A stretch of 52,874 nt of DNA from Candidatus Tayloriibacteriota bacterium (GCA_018883165.1 VEQN01000005.1:1-52874), one strand, 5' to 3'. Counted from the first letter of the stretch, positions 1-12,459 are shown. Translations and numbers: made by a program. The notes: generated by a model from the letters alone, not told the origin.

Positions 1-3350
<3,350 letters not shown>

Positions 3351-3411
3351 CCACAATCACTTTTATTTGTTACCTGCCCCACATATCTTCTTGAGAAAAA
3401 ATATGTGGGAT

Positions 3412-3653
3412 TGTCGGAGCTCTAAAGGATGGGTGATATAAAATCACCACTAACGGATGGAGATGCGGGGTTTGGACCCGTAAATGTCTTAAGTCAGTTT
3501 CACTGTCCCAACAGCTGTTGCTTACACTATGGCTTGCAACTTTTTTGACAGCAAACTGCCACGACATTTTTTAGAGCTACCTTTCATGGTACTCTCAACT
3601 CCTTCTACCGCAGGGTTTGCAAAAGCCGATGCGCACCCTTTAGAGCTCCGACA
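3412..3653 (-). ncRNA. Unassigned structured RNA module in the 23S leader, with a tRNA/tmRNA-like 3' domain
   Basis: A perfect 17-bp closing helix (3412-3428 with 3637-3653) encloses several hairpins. Near its 3' side is a T-arm-like hairpin CGGG-TCCAAAC-CCCG followed by CATCTCC-A, which can pair 6/7 with GGAGTTG (3596-3602). Confidence 0.4.
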
Positions 3654-3865
3654 CTATCTCTGGCTTGAAAAGACCATAAAATAAATTTTACGTTCACCAG
3701 GATAGAATTTAGTTTTCAAGGTATATGTTTTCTGAGTGATCTTTCGAGTGCTATTTTCTTAAAAGAAAATGCTCTCTTTCGAGAGCGGTCTTTCCTATAG
3801 CGTCCTATTCAGACGTTATTGGTCTAACCGCATTCGTAAGATGATTAACATAACTGATACGGGCT

Positions 3866-3893
3866 ATTATACGCATAGAGAAACCTTTGTCAA
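3866..3893 (-). promoter_or_regulatory. Sigma70-type promoter for the 23S transcription unit
   Basis: Reverse complement TTGACA-16 nt-TATAAT. Confidence 0.75.
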
Positions 3894-3976
3894 CAAAAAT
3901 ACCTTCAAAAATAGGGCTGGAAATGGTAAAACAGGATGTTTCTAAAAAAGCCATATAATAGGCCATGGGATGAAAC

Positions 3977-4006
3977 AAAAAACACCCCTCTTGAGGGTGT
4001 TTTTTG
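3977..4006 (-). terminator. Rho-independent terminator (bidirectional appearance)
   Basis: 'aaaaaacacccctcttgagggtgttttttg'. Confidence 0.85.
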
Positions 4007-4031
4007 TATAGTTCCCTACGGTATCTAGAGA

Positions 4032-4721
4032 TTACTGCTTTCGAGAAAGTTCGTTTACCGCTTTTTCAATGATTCGTGATGCAGCATCTCGTCCACCAAG
4101 GCCGAATGCTAGACCGAATGCAATTGAGAGAGCAACTACCACTCCAATGAACACAACCTGAACAAGTTCAGCTGCGATGTTGAGTTCAACAAGTGCTGTA
4201 AGTGCAGCAAAGATGATGATAGCCCATTTAGCAATAGCGCCTAAAAGTTTAGCGCTCGCCATATGTGCTGCTGTTGATGCACTTGAAACAATCTTCTGTA
4301 CCACTTCCCCAATCACAACTGAAACGAGAAGAATAAGAATTGCAATGATCACATGTGGGATGTAACCCATTACAACATCTTCAAGATATGCTGTGACCTG
4401 AGTAAATCCAAACACTCGAAGTGCTGAGAGGAAGAAGATTGCAATTACAAACCATTTAATTAATCCTCCAACAAACGCACCTGAGTTGAGATTGATTCCA
4501 CCCTTCTTGAGCATATCTTCGATACCCGCTTGTTTAAGCACTGCATCTACTCGAAGCGCCTTGAAAGCTTTTTCGATAACCTGCCCGATGAATGTTCCAG
4601 CCACCCATCCAACTGTAAATATTATGAGAGCGACGAATAGATACGCGAGTACCTGAATTGCAAAAGGAGCAAAACCAGTAAATGTTGTACCTAATGCATC
4701 ACCCCAAGTCTGAATAATCAT
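4032..4721 (-). CDS. Mechanosensitive-channel-type conserved TM-helix membrane protein
   Basis: Multiple TM segments and a GLAFGLGGRDAA-type C-terminal motif typical of the MscS-related TM_helix family. Confidence 0.75.
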   Translation of the reverse strand: MIIQTWGDALGTTFTGFAPFAIQVLAYLFVALIIFTVGWVAGTFIGQVIEKAFKALRVDAVLKQAGIEDMLKKGGINLNSGAFVGGLIKWFVIAIFFLSALRVFGFTQVTAYLEDVVMGYIPHVIIAILILLVSVVIGEVVQKIVSSASTAAHMASAKLLGAIAKWAIIIFAALTALVELNIAAELVQVVFIGVVVALSIAFGLAFGLGGRDAASRIIEKAVNELSRKQ

Positions 4722-4785
4722 ATGAAAGATATAAGTTGATTTTATATAACAGGGGCGACTACCCCTACACCCCTATTATATCAAT

Positions 4786-5361
4786 TTAGAAGAGTCCAAG
4801 CTTGTCCAAAACAACTTCGTGGGGATAATCCAAAACATCTCGTACCAGCCTATCTCCCACGCCGAGTCTGTACTTAAAGTCTTCTGAATCAAGAATTGCA
4901 TACTTAATCTCTTTACCCATCTCTGCTTCAATAGAGGACATAACTGATTCAACCGTTCCTCTCTTTGTGTTGTCTGCTACCACGAGAATATCGATAGTGT
5001 TATCCCATAATTCTTTAAATATTCCTGAAAACACAACGAGTTTAATTCTTCCAATCTTTGAAATTTTTTTTACAATAGGCTGTTTGTGTACCAAACTTGT
5101 CTGCAAGAGCAGTCTTTGGAATTCAACCAAATATGGAAACCTGTCATTAAGGTACCACACTACCGTGTTCCCTCCTCGTGATGATTTTTTAATTAGTCCA
5201 ACTTTGGCAAGAAAGTTTAATTCCCTTCTCGCTCGACTTGTTTCAACTTTTGACCGATCTACAACATCACTTGTTTCATAATACAAAGTAGGATTAAACA
5301 AAAATAATCTCATTAATTTTACTCTTGCTGCACCTCCAAATATTTTCTCAAGTGTGTCCAT
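4786..5361 (-). CDS. Winged-helix DNA-binding protein with nucleotidyltransferase-like C-terminal region
   Basis: N-terminal wHTH-like sequence (ETSDVVDRSKVETSRARRELNFLAKVGLIKK) and a C-terminal region with alternating hydrophobic beta strands. Confidence 0.6.
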   Translation of the reverse strand: MDTLEKIFGGAARVKLMRLFLFNPTLYYETSDVVDRSKVETSRARRELNFLAKVGLIKKSSRGGNTVVWYLNDRFPYLVEFQRLLLQTSLVHKQPIVKKISKIGRIKLVVFSGIFKELWDNTIDILVVADNTKRGTVESVMSSIEAEMGKEIKYAILDSEDFKYRLGVGDRLVRDVLDYPHEVVLDKLGLF

Positions 5362-5448
5362 TTTCTTTCTGTAGTTATCTGATAAATTCAGTTCGGCTCA
5401 TGAATATCCGACTGTCTTAATATGTAATAAATGTATCATATTTTTAAA

Positions 5449-5482
5449 CAAAAAGCCCCACCCACCGCGAAGAGTGAGGCTC
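5449..5482 (-). terminator. Terminator hairpin downstream of the 5502-6104 gene
   Basis: GC-rich inverted repeat ending in a T-run on the minus strand. Confidence 0.6.
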
Positions 5483-5501
5483 TTTGCAGATAGATGGTGC
5501 G

Positions 5502-6104
5502 TTACGCAGCAAGCGCTGCGGGCTCAACGAAATATGACCGCCAAGCCACGAATTCCTGTTGACGCAAATCACCTGGATCTTCTTCAGTTTTCTGGGCCTT
5601 GAGTTGTGCTTTGATGTCACCAACGCTTTGCATGACAGGTTCGACCAAGTCGAACATATCATCGTAGCGAATGAATTGATACCCTCCTGCTGGTAGTGCA
5701 GGGTCAAGAATCAAACGCGTGACACTCGCATCGTGATGTGCAGCGGCGATTGTCGGCTTTCCCCGAGCAACCGTTTGAACACCGAACTCGACGCCGAGAC
5801 CGATAGATGGAAGATCACACAGTGCGACGAAGAGGTGGCAACGCATCACACAGTTTTCGATATCATGGATCCACACATCACGAGGAGTACCTGCGGCAAG
5901 ACCGAGGAACTCAAGGACGACGCATCCGCGCTTTACCAATTCCGCCTTAAAGCGAACCACTTTATCCCTGAATTCGGGTGGTGCTTGTGTAAGCGCACAA
6001 CCGACGTAAACCCTGACTTCGGGTTCATACTCAAACAATTGGAGCTGTCTAATCATAGTGATTGGGGTTTGAAATTGTCGACGAGCTAACGTTTCGTTTC
6101 CCAT
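5502..6104 (-). CDS. Nucleoside 2-deoxyribosyltransferase-superfamily-like protein (start trimmed from the ORF track)
   Basis: YVGCALTQAP...DIENCVMRCHLFVALCDLPSIGLGVEFGVQTVARGKPTIAA resembles the NDT core (D-P-S/T-x-G-x-x-E-x-G ... GKP). The ORF-track start overlaps rplL, so M80 (6104) is preferred. Confidence 0.65.
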   Translation of the reverse strand: MGNETLARRQFQTPITMIRQLQLFEYEPEVRVYVGCALTQAPPEFRDKVVRFKAELVKRGCVVLEFLGLAAGTPRDVWIHDIENCVMRCHLFVALCDLPSIGLGVEFGVQTVARGKPTIAAAHHDASVTRLILDPALPAGGYQFIRYDDMFDLVEPVMQSVGDIKAQLKAQKTEEDPGDLRQQEFVAWRSYFVEPAALAA

Positions 6105-6156
6105 GTAATGGAAAACCCTACACCTAAAGTATGTCAGCAATATTTCAGAAAGCAAC

Positions 6157-6191
6157 AAACAAAAAACCACCCAATACGGGTGGTTTTTTGT
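6157..6191 (-). terminator. Terminator after rplJ-rplL
   Basis: 'aacaaaaaaccacccaatacgggtggttttttgt'. Confidence 0.85.
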
Positions 6192-6210
6192 GAATACCTG
6201 AATGTAAGGA

Positions 6211-6615
6211 TTACTTAATTTCAACCTTTCCTCCAGCTTCTTCAATCTGCTTCTTGAGAGCATCTGCTTCTTCCTTCTTAAGACCTTCCTTAAGAACTGA
6301 TGGAGCTGCATCAACAAGATCCTTAGCCTCTTTAAGACCAAGACCGAGAACTTCTTTCACAACCTTAATGATTGCAATCTTGTTCGCACCAGCATCCGCT
6401 AGGTGAACGTTGAATGAAGTCTTTTCTTCAGCCGCAGGACCTGCTGCTGCAGGACCAGCTACTGCAACTGCTGCTGCAGAAACGCCGAATTTCTTTTCAA
6501 GGAATTTTACAAGTTCGTGGAGTTCGATAACTGACATCTTTTCGATTGTCTCAACTACTGTCTTGAACTGTGCAGGAGTTTCAATAACCTCTGCTGTTGT
6601 TGTTTCTTCTGACAT
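6211..6615 (-). CDS. rplL: 50S ribosomal protein L7/L12
   Basis: Ala/Gly-rich hinge and C-terminal [42 protein letters not shown]. Confidence 0.97.
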   Translation of the reverse strand: MSEETTTAEVIETPAQFKTVVETIEKMSVIELHELVKFLEKKFGVSAAAVAVAGPAAAGPAAEEKTSFNVHLADAGANKIAIIKVVKEVLGLGLKEAKDLVDAAPSVLKEGLKKEEADALKKQIEEAGGKVEIK

Positions 6616-6642
6616 ATTTTTTAAAAATTAACTACTACTAAA

Positions 6643-7131
6643 TTATTGCTTCTTCTCCGCGATAGCGTTCAACGCAAGGACAAAGCCTTGGATTGGAGAA
6701 TTGATGATATTGACGAACTGAGCGTACAAAGTCTTCTGTGATGGGATTGATGCGATCGCTTCCATTTCAGATTTAGTCTTAAATACTCCATCAAATACAC
6801 CGCCGAGAATTGATACTTTTCCATCAAGTTTTTTCTGGAATTCGTAGATTTCTCTTGCTGGTGCAAGGAGGTCAGCACTGTACACAAGCGCAAGTTCCCC
6901 TTGAAGTTCAGGCATATCACCTGAAATCTTAGAGTCGTTAAGCACTCGCTTAGTCAATGTCTTCTTAGCAACTGTGAATTGAACGTCTTTTGATCGGAGC
7001 TCTTTTCGAACTACTGTAGACTCAGAAACTGGTAGCTTGTGAAAGTTCACAAACACAACAGATTTTGATGAATCAACAATATTTTTTACTTTAGCTACAA
7101 TCTCGCCTTTCTTTTCTTTTGAAATTGCCAT
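6643..7131 (-). CDS. rplJ: 50S ribosomal protein L10
   Basis: L10 sequence pattern (KxxVVFVNFHKLPVSESTVVRKELRSKDVQFTVAKKTLTKRVL), directly upstream of rplL. Confidence 0.95.
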   Translation of the reverse strand: MAISKEKKGEIVAKVKNIVDSSKSVVFVNFHKLPVSESTVVRKELRSKDVQFTVAKKTLTKRVLNDSKISGDMPELQGELALVYSADLLAPAREIYEFQKKLDGKVSILGGVFDGVFKTKSEMEAIASIPSQKTLYAQFVNIINSPIQGFVLALNAIAEKKQ

Positions 7132-7182
7132 TTTTGTAATGAACGTAAATTATATTTCCGACCTGAAGGTTTAAGACAACCA

Positions 7183-7208
7183 GAAACCCACCGTTTAGGG
7201 TGGGTTTC
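7183..7208 (-). promoter_or_regulatory. Hairpin between L10 leader and rplJ, possible attenuator
   Basis: 'gaaacccaccgtttagggtgggtttc' perfect stem. Confidence 0.55.
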
Positions 7209-7224
7209 AAAGAGAGTAGATTGA

Positions 7225-7318
7225 AAATATGGCCAAATAGCTATATTTTCGACCTCTGCACAGGATTTATGCCTTTTACGACACCTGTGGTCTTTGAAGC
7301 CCTTCGGTACAAGATTAC
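7225..7318 (-). ncRNA. Ribosomal protein L10 leader-like RNA
   Basis: Reverse complement 'cttgtaccgaagggcttcaaagaccacaggtgtcgtaaaaggcataaatcctgtgcagaggtc' resembles the L10-leader core (ACCGAAG...UAAAAGGC..UAAAUCCUG..GAGGU), directly upstream of rplJ. Confidence 0.75.
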
Positions 7319-7335
7319 CTGAAATATATGCTTTG

Positions 7336-10300
7336 TCAAACCTTAAGATATACAAACATTTTATATATCTTAAAGAACCCTGGATACAAGAACGACGCAT
7401 CCTTGAGACTCATCCCTCCTCGATAGTTTTTATATGACTTTTCGATCTCTTTCACAATTGAATCTAAACTAACTTGTATAGATTTAGAATATGCTTTTGA
7501 ATTACTTATCGGATATGCATCAATCCTTCTGAGAATTGCATTTATTTTTAACACATACCTATCAGCAAACTTTTTAGTAACAATCCCCGATTGAATTCGT
7601 GTTCGCAGTGCACGAAGTTCTACTTTAATATCATTAATGGAATATTCTTCAACGGCAATATCTGAGTATGTAGATGTTGCAACTATTGGGATTGAAGCTG
7701 CATCGACCACACCATCACCCTCATAATCTTTTTCTAAAGTAATCGTTGTTGTTGCATTGTCATTAGTTATGTTAATCGTACTTACACTTTGCGGAGTTGT
7801 AGCATCTATATCAAAGATGTATGCCGGCTGACTGTATGACGACTTATACGTACCATCTCTAAAATCTACCCTATCAATCATAAATGATTCTGTTCCTAGG
7901 GACTTTGAAGAAAAGTTAATCTTTCTTGGTTTTACGGGTAATAGTATTATTTTTTCTGAATTTGTATTTTCATACGCTACCCCTTTCATATTACTCGAAT
8001 GCACATACCCTTCTTTCACTTGATAGTCTTCGACAACCCCAATATCTGTTTCCACCTTAACTTTTCCATCCCCCTGTATCTTCACTCTCCAATATGATGT
8101 AACTTCAAGAGGAGCATCTACCTGTTGATTGCTTGGAACTACCGTTACATATGGTGCCGCGGAAAACTTCAGGTCTCTGCCAAATACAATGTCATTTAGT
8201 ATCGTTAGTACAGGTTCTGTTGATGCAAGATTTACATGCTCAATTCTGTTCGGATGTATATTGTTGTATTTGAAAACATCAATCAATATTGTCCTACCAG
8301 CTCGCTTCGAGATATCACCTACAGGTACGACACCATCACCATTTTTTGTATACATTGAATTACGGCTCATTGCACAATATGCATCTGCCGAGACGTTCTG
8401 TTGAACCAGACCCACTCCAAGTGACAACTCCGCCTGCGGACCGCATTTTTCTATATACTCAATTCCATTTTGAGTAAGTACATTTGTACTCAGTATATGT
8501 GTAATTTTTCCAGATAAAGTATCACTAATCGAGTACCTAATATCTTTTACCTTGTCATATACAATTTTGTTACCGATAGCAGCAGTACGGACATCCACAT
8601 CTGAAAACGGAATTTTTCTATCTTTAAACACACCGGTTCTAAATATGAAATCTAACATCATATCTTTTGTACGCAGATGCACAGGGTCTTTGTTTTTGGT
8701 ATGTATTTCAATTCCGGAAGACATTTGATCTAAGGTTATTCTCACAAGTTCATTTACTGATTTAATATTCTTTGAGAACGACCTTGCTGTTGATTGTGTA
8801 AGAATCGCACCATGCAATATTGATTGCCCATCACCATGAAGTACTGATGATACAGATGAAAAAGACCCTTGCTCTGGAGTACCAATTAATACTACAGATT
8901 CGATAAGGTGCCCAAGACCCTCTGACTCTAAATATGATGCAAACTTTTTTGCAACAATACCACCGAAGCTATGACCGACAAGTATCACCTTACCAGTTTT
9001 TGATTTTAAAGCTTTTTCCTTAATCTCTTTAGTCCATATTTTCCTATTCATTAAAACTACTTCATCGGAAGAATATCGCCAGTCATACACTATCACACCC
9101 CAATCCTGTATCATTCTTCTGTTTTTTAACCCGACAAGATATTCTTCCATACCCTTGTACACATCAATATCTAAAAATCCAAGACCAATAGATGATCCAA
9201 TATTTGTTCTAGAGACCATATCTTTAGGATATATAGATTTAGATATAGGTTCTCCGCTCGTATTGAAATACAACTTCTTCACATCAGCATCTCTATTTGG
9301 TTCCCATAACTGATTCTCGAACATGTATCCCCTTGTATATAACCTACTACCCTGAAGACCAGGGAAGAAAAACATTGAGGAACAACATTTCTTAATGTTT
9401 GGCTTTTCGAGAAGCCAAGGCATAACATTAAGTGAACCATCCGCCGAGTCACCTACTCCTTGGATATTTTGAAGCGGAAATCTAGGGCCAGTACCACTAC
9501 CCCACCAATTGTCCCTAGCTTCAACAAATCCACCCTCTGCATATGTTGCGTATCCTATGTGCTCCTCGAAGATATTTCCTACAACAGTTGAAGACGCTGC
9601 ATATGCTTCGAATCCAATACGATTATTCAAAAAAGTATTTGCACTTAAGAAGTTCTCAGCATGTTCGAATGTTGAAATACCAGTTTTTAGTCTTGAGAAA
9701 CTATTGCCACTGAACGTTGTGTATACTTTGTTAAACACTTGTACACCAATTGAACTTGGTGAATCAACAAACTCTGAATTCTCAACAGTGACTACACCAT
9801 TTTCATACGATGACACAACCGCCACCGTCATGTTATTGCGGAATACTGTATCTGATATATACATATTCGAATACTTAAATGATTCAATTACAGATGTAGC
9901 AGTAATGTTGGTTAATGTCACATTTTGTACTGTAAGCTCAGAATGATTCCAAGATGAGATTAAAGCACCACTAGCGTTACAAGTATCAAATACGCTATTT
10001 GATATGATTATCTTTGAATTATCCCATCCATATATCTTTGGACAATCTCCATTTGCCTGTATACCAGATACAACCAAACTGCCACCCATTGTGTATATAC
10101 CGGAGAAAGAATGTCCTGACAGAATACGAGCGCTTGTTCCCACTATCTCCAACTCCCCATATACATATATAGATCCACTATTGAATTGTAACCCTTTCTC
10201 GCCAACTTGAATTACAAGTTTCAAACCCTTAGGTATTGTCAGGTTTCCATTAATCTCATGCGTTGATTGATATTTCCATACTTCATTCGAAGACAGAGTC

Positions 10301-10383
10301 CGATCACCAATCACAGATTCAGCGCTGATGTATGACGGTACAAGTATCCATGCGTACAGTGCAAAAAGAAAAACACATTTCAT
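7336..10383 (-). CDS. Secreted parallel beta-helix protein with C-terminal LCAT-like alpha/beta hydrolase domain
   Basis: Signal peptide; N-terminal N-rich beta-helix-like repeats; PGLQGSRL, VILVGHSFGG nucleophile elbow, NGDGVVPVGD and a late His (IEHVNLAS) as in LCAT-family hydrolases. Confidence 0.75.
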   Translation of the reverse strand: MKCVFLFALYAWILVPSYISAESVIGDRTLSSNEVWKYQSTHEINGNLTIPKGLKLVIQVGEKGLQFNSGSIYVYGELEIVGTSARILSGHSFSGIYTMGGSLVVSGIQANGDCPKIYGWDNSKIIISNSVFDTCNASGALISSWNHSELTVQNVTLTNITATSVIESFKYSNMYISDTVFRNNMTVAVVSSYENGVVTVENSEFVDSPSSIGVQVFNKVYTTFSGNSFSRLKTGISTFEHAENFLSANTFLNNRIGFEAYAASSTVVGNIFEEHIGYATYAEGGFVEARDNWWGSGTGPRFPLQNIQGVGDSADGSLNVMPWLLEKPNIKKCCSSMFFFPGLQGSRLYTRGYMFENQLWEPNRDADVKKLYFNTSGEPISKSIYPKDMVSRTNIGSSIGLGFLDIDVYKGMEEYLVGLKNRRMIQDWGVIVYDWRYSSDEVVLMNRKIWTKEIKEKALKSKTGKVILVGHSFGGIVAKKFASYLESEGLGHLIESVVLIGTPEQGSFSSVSSVLHGDGQSILHGAILTQSTARSFSKNIKSVNELVRITLDQMSSGIEIHTKNKDPVHLRTKDMMLDFIFRTGVFKDRKIPFSDVDVRTAAIGNKIVYDKVKDIRYSISDTLSGKITHILSTNVLTQNGIEYIEKCGPQAELSLGVGLVQQNVSADAYCAMSRNSMYTKNGDGVVPVGDISKRAGRTILIDVFKYNNIHPNRIEHVNLASTEPVLTILNDIVFGRDLKFSAAPYVTVVPSNQQVDAPLEVTSYWRVKIQGDGKVKVETDIGVVEDYQVKEGYVHSSNMKGVAYENTNSEKIILLPVKPRKINFSSKSLGTESFMIDRVDFRDGTYKSSYSQPAYIFDIDATTPQSVSTINITNDNATTTITLEKDYEGDGVVDAASIPIVATSTYSDIAVEEYSINDIKVELRALRTRIQSGIVTKKFADRYVLKINAILRRIDAYPISNSKAYSKSIQVSLDSIVKEIEKSYKNYRGGMSLKDASFLYPGFFKIYKMFVYLKV

Positions 10384-10428
10384 GTCCGTAGATTACATGA
10401 ATGAGATGAAAATGATTTTAAGAAAAAA

Positions 10429-10533
10429 TTAGATTATTGTTTGATACAAGCCTGTCGCTATCAAAACCATGAAACCGAAAATAAGGATTGCGAGAAATCC
10501 ACATATAAGTCTAAAAGCAGTTGTATCAAACAT
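10429..10533 (-). CDS. Small putative membrane protein (34 aa)
   Basis: Translation MFDTTAFRLICGFLAILIFGFMVLIATGLYQTII*, one hydrophobic helix; TACAAT box just upstream of the ATG. Below the ORF-track size cutoff. Confidence 0.4.
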   Translation of the reverse strand: MFDTTAFRLICGFLAILIFGFMVLIATGLYQTII

Positions 10534-10547
10534 GAAATTATTGTAAC

Positions 10548-10583
10548 ACAAAAAGCCCGTCTCTTTCGGGAGCGGGCTTTTTG
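10548..10583 (-). terminator. Terminator of the secreted PG-binding protein gene
   Basis: 'acaaaaagcccgtctctttcgggagcgggctttttg'. Confidence 0.9.
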
Positions 10584-10623
10584 CTGAATCAAGATCTAAC
10601 AGATCTGGACTTCGTTCAAGTTA

Positions 10624-12360
10624 TTACTTGATGAAGTTTACACCTGTTGGAGTCTTGTAATCATCCCAACCATATGTCTGTGTTACAGACACTGAACCAA
10701 CTGTCCATGCAACTGACTCAATGTATGCTGAGTAGATACCTGAAGTCAATCCTGTTGATGACGCAGTAGCTGTAACTGTTACAGGAACTGTTGTACCATC
10801 AGCGATGTTGTTGTCTGGGATTGTTGAAACAAGTACTGAAGCTGTTGTTGTAGCAGCGTAGTCAGATCGTGCGAACTTAACTACTACTGATGTGTTAGCA
10901 AGCTTTGTCATTGTTCCTCCAAGAGCTGTTACGTTCAATGGGAATCGAGCTGTTGCAGCTGTAGATGAACCCTGCTGGTTTGTACCATCGATTGTGATAG
11001 TAGGTGTTCCAGCGAGTGCGAATACAGGAGCAGCAGTGTAAACATACTGAGCAACGTTAGATACTGATGAGCCTGAAGCAGTAGCTGTTGTACCGTTTGG
11101 CTTTTCGTATACTACGTTTCCAACAACCACACTAGCGTATGAGCCAGATGTTGTGTTTGATGGGAAGTCAGCCTTGATTGTGTATGTTACGTTTGTGTCG
11201 TTTCCAGGAACTACTGCACCTGCTGTTGAGTCGAGGTTATCGAATGCAACTGTTGATGCGTAAGACTTAGACTTCAACAATGTTGAACCCTGGTAGAGGT
11301 ACAATGTTGTAGGAGCTGTACCAGAAGTTGTTGTTGTAGCGTACACAGTCATGAGCTTTGAATCACCTGAAGTTGACTTCAAGTTGAATGTACCAAGAGT
11401 AACATTCTGAAGTACATCAGAACCATTTACTCGGTAGTTCATTGATCGGATAGGATTTGAAGCACCTGAGAGTGTCAAAGTAGATGTACCTGGTTTCTTG
11501 AATGTATGTGTTCGAGTGTAACCTGAACCTGATACATCGTAGAAGCTTGATACGCCGTTACCTGAAACCGCTCGTACAGATGATGATCCGTAACCCTGAA
11601 CTGTAACTGTTCGGTCGTTGTCAAGTCCGTTTGTACTGAATGATACAGTTAGAACTTTTGTAACGTCCTTAGCAACTACAAAGTTAAGACCTGAAAGTCG
11701 GTAGTAATATACCTGGTTCTGGTCCTTAGTAAATGTAGACATTGTTACAGGAATTGTAGCAATTACGTTTGATCCATCCCAAACCTTGATTGTGTTGATC
11801 AAAGTTGCTGGGTTTTCTGATGATGAACCATCAGATACTGCAACTTTAAGGTCAAGAGTCTGAACTGAAACATCAGCGATTCGAGCCTTGAACTCAATTC
11901 CGTATACAGGAACATCGTTCTGAGTCTTCACGTTTGAGTTATCAGCAGGTGTTGATGCAAGTCGAGTATCGAGTGTACCTTCAACTCCTGATGTTGTAAC
12001 TGTAGTTGTAGTGTTTGTAGTTGTTGTGTTTGTTGTAACAACTGCATCAGCTGCAACAGCAGCTCGTGTCATAGGACCAAAGAATCCTGTTTGTGGAAGA
12101 CCCTTTGTAGCCTGGTATGCTCGAACTGCAGTTCTTGTAAGAGGACCAAATGATCCCTTCGCAACGCCAGCTGGCATTGTAAGGAGACCCTTTGATTCGA
12201 GGAATGACTGTAGAGCTACTACGTCAGCACCTCGTGAACCTACCTTAAGGTTCATTGTGAATGTGTAAGCTGTAGACACTGTCTGTGCTGAAGCTGCTAC
12301 TGGAGCAACAACTGAAAGCGCAAGAGCAAGTGTAAGAACAGCTGCGAAATATTTCTTCAT
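10624..12360 (-). CDS. Secreted peptidoglycan-binding-domain protein, candidate S-layer/surface protein
   Basis: Signal peptide MKKYFAAVLTLALALSVVAPVAASAQ; PG_binding_1 motif (LKVGSRGADVVALQSFLESKG...GPLTRTAVRAYQATKGLPQTGFFGPMTRAAV); long Thr/Ser-rich beta domains. Confidence 0.8.
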   Translation of the reverse strand: MKKYFAAVLTLALALSVVAPVAASAQTVSTAYTFTMNLKVGSRGADVVALQSFLESKGLLTMPAGVAKGSFGPLTRTAVRAYQATKGLPQTGFFGPMTRAAVAADAVVTTNTTTTNTTTTVTTSGVEGTLDTRLASTPADNSNVKTQNDVPVYGIEFKARIADVSVQTLDLKVAVSDGSSSENPATLINTIKVWDGSNVIATIPVTMSTFTKDQNQVYYYRLSGLNFVVAKDVTKVLTVSFSTNGLDNDRTVTVQGYGSSSVRAVSGNGVSSFYDVSGSGYTRTHTFKKPGTSTLTLSGASNPIRSMNYRVNGSDVLQNVTLGTFNLKSTSGDSKLMTVYATTTTSGTAPTTLYLYQGSTLLKSKSYASTVAFDNLDSTAGAVVPGNDTNVTYTIKADFPSNTTSGSYASVVVGNVVYEKPNGTTATASGSSVSNVAQYVYTAAPVFALAGTPTITIDGTNQQGSSTAATARFPLNVTALGGTMTKLANTSVVVKFARSDYAATTTASVLVSTIPDNNIADGTTVPVTVTATASSTGLTSGIYSAYIESVAWTVGSVSVTQTYGWDDYKTPTGVNFIK

Positions 12361-12459
12361 ATGATAATTAAAATTTGTTTAAAGGTTTTGCTTCACCACA
12401 TTAATTGATAAACAATTTATAATGTGTGGTTACACACAACCTTCGGGTTAAACTAACCT

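Noticed and set aside
3370-3567. 65-aa minus-strand ORF (MSWQFAVKKV...) as a protein or tmRNA tag
   Set aside because: It runs through the structured leader helix and T-arm-like hairpin. No tag-like ending (e.g. LAA) or suitable resume codon was found, so it is more likely noncoding RNA.
5502-6341. Full 279-aa ORF as the true gene extent
   Set aside because: The N-terminal ~79 aa overlap rplL in another frame and the terminator after rplL; the family-like region starts near M80.
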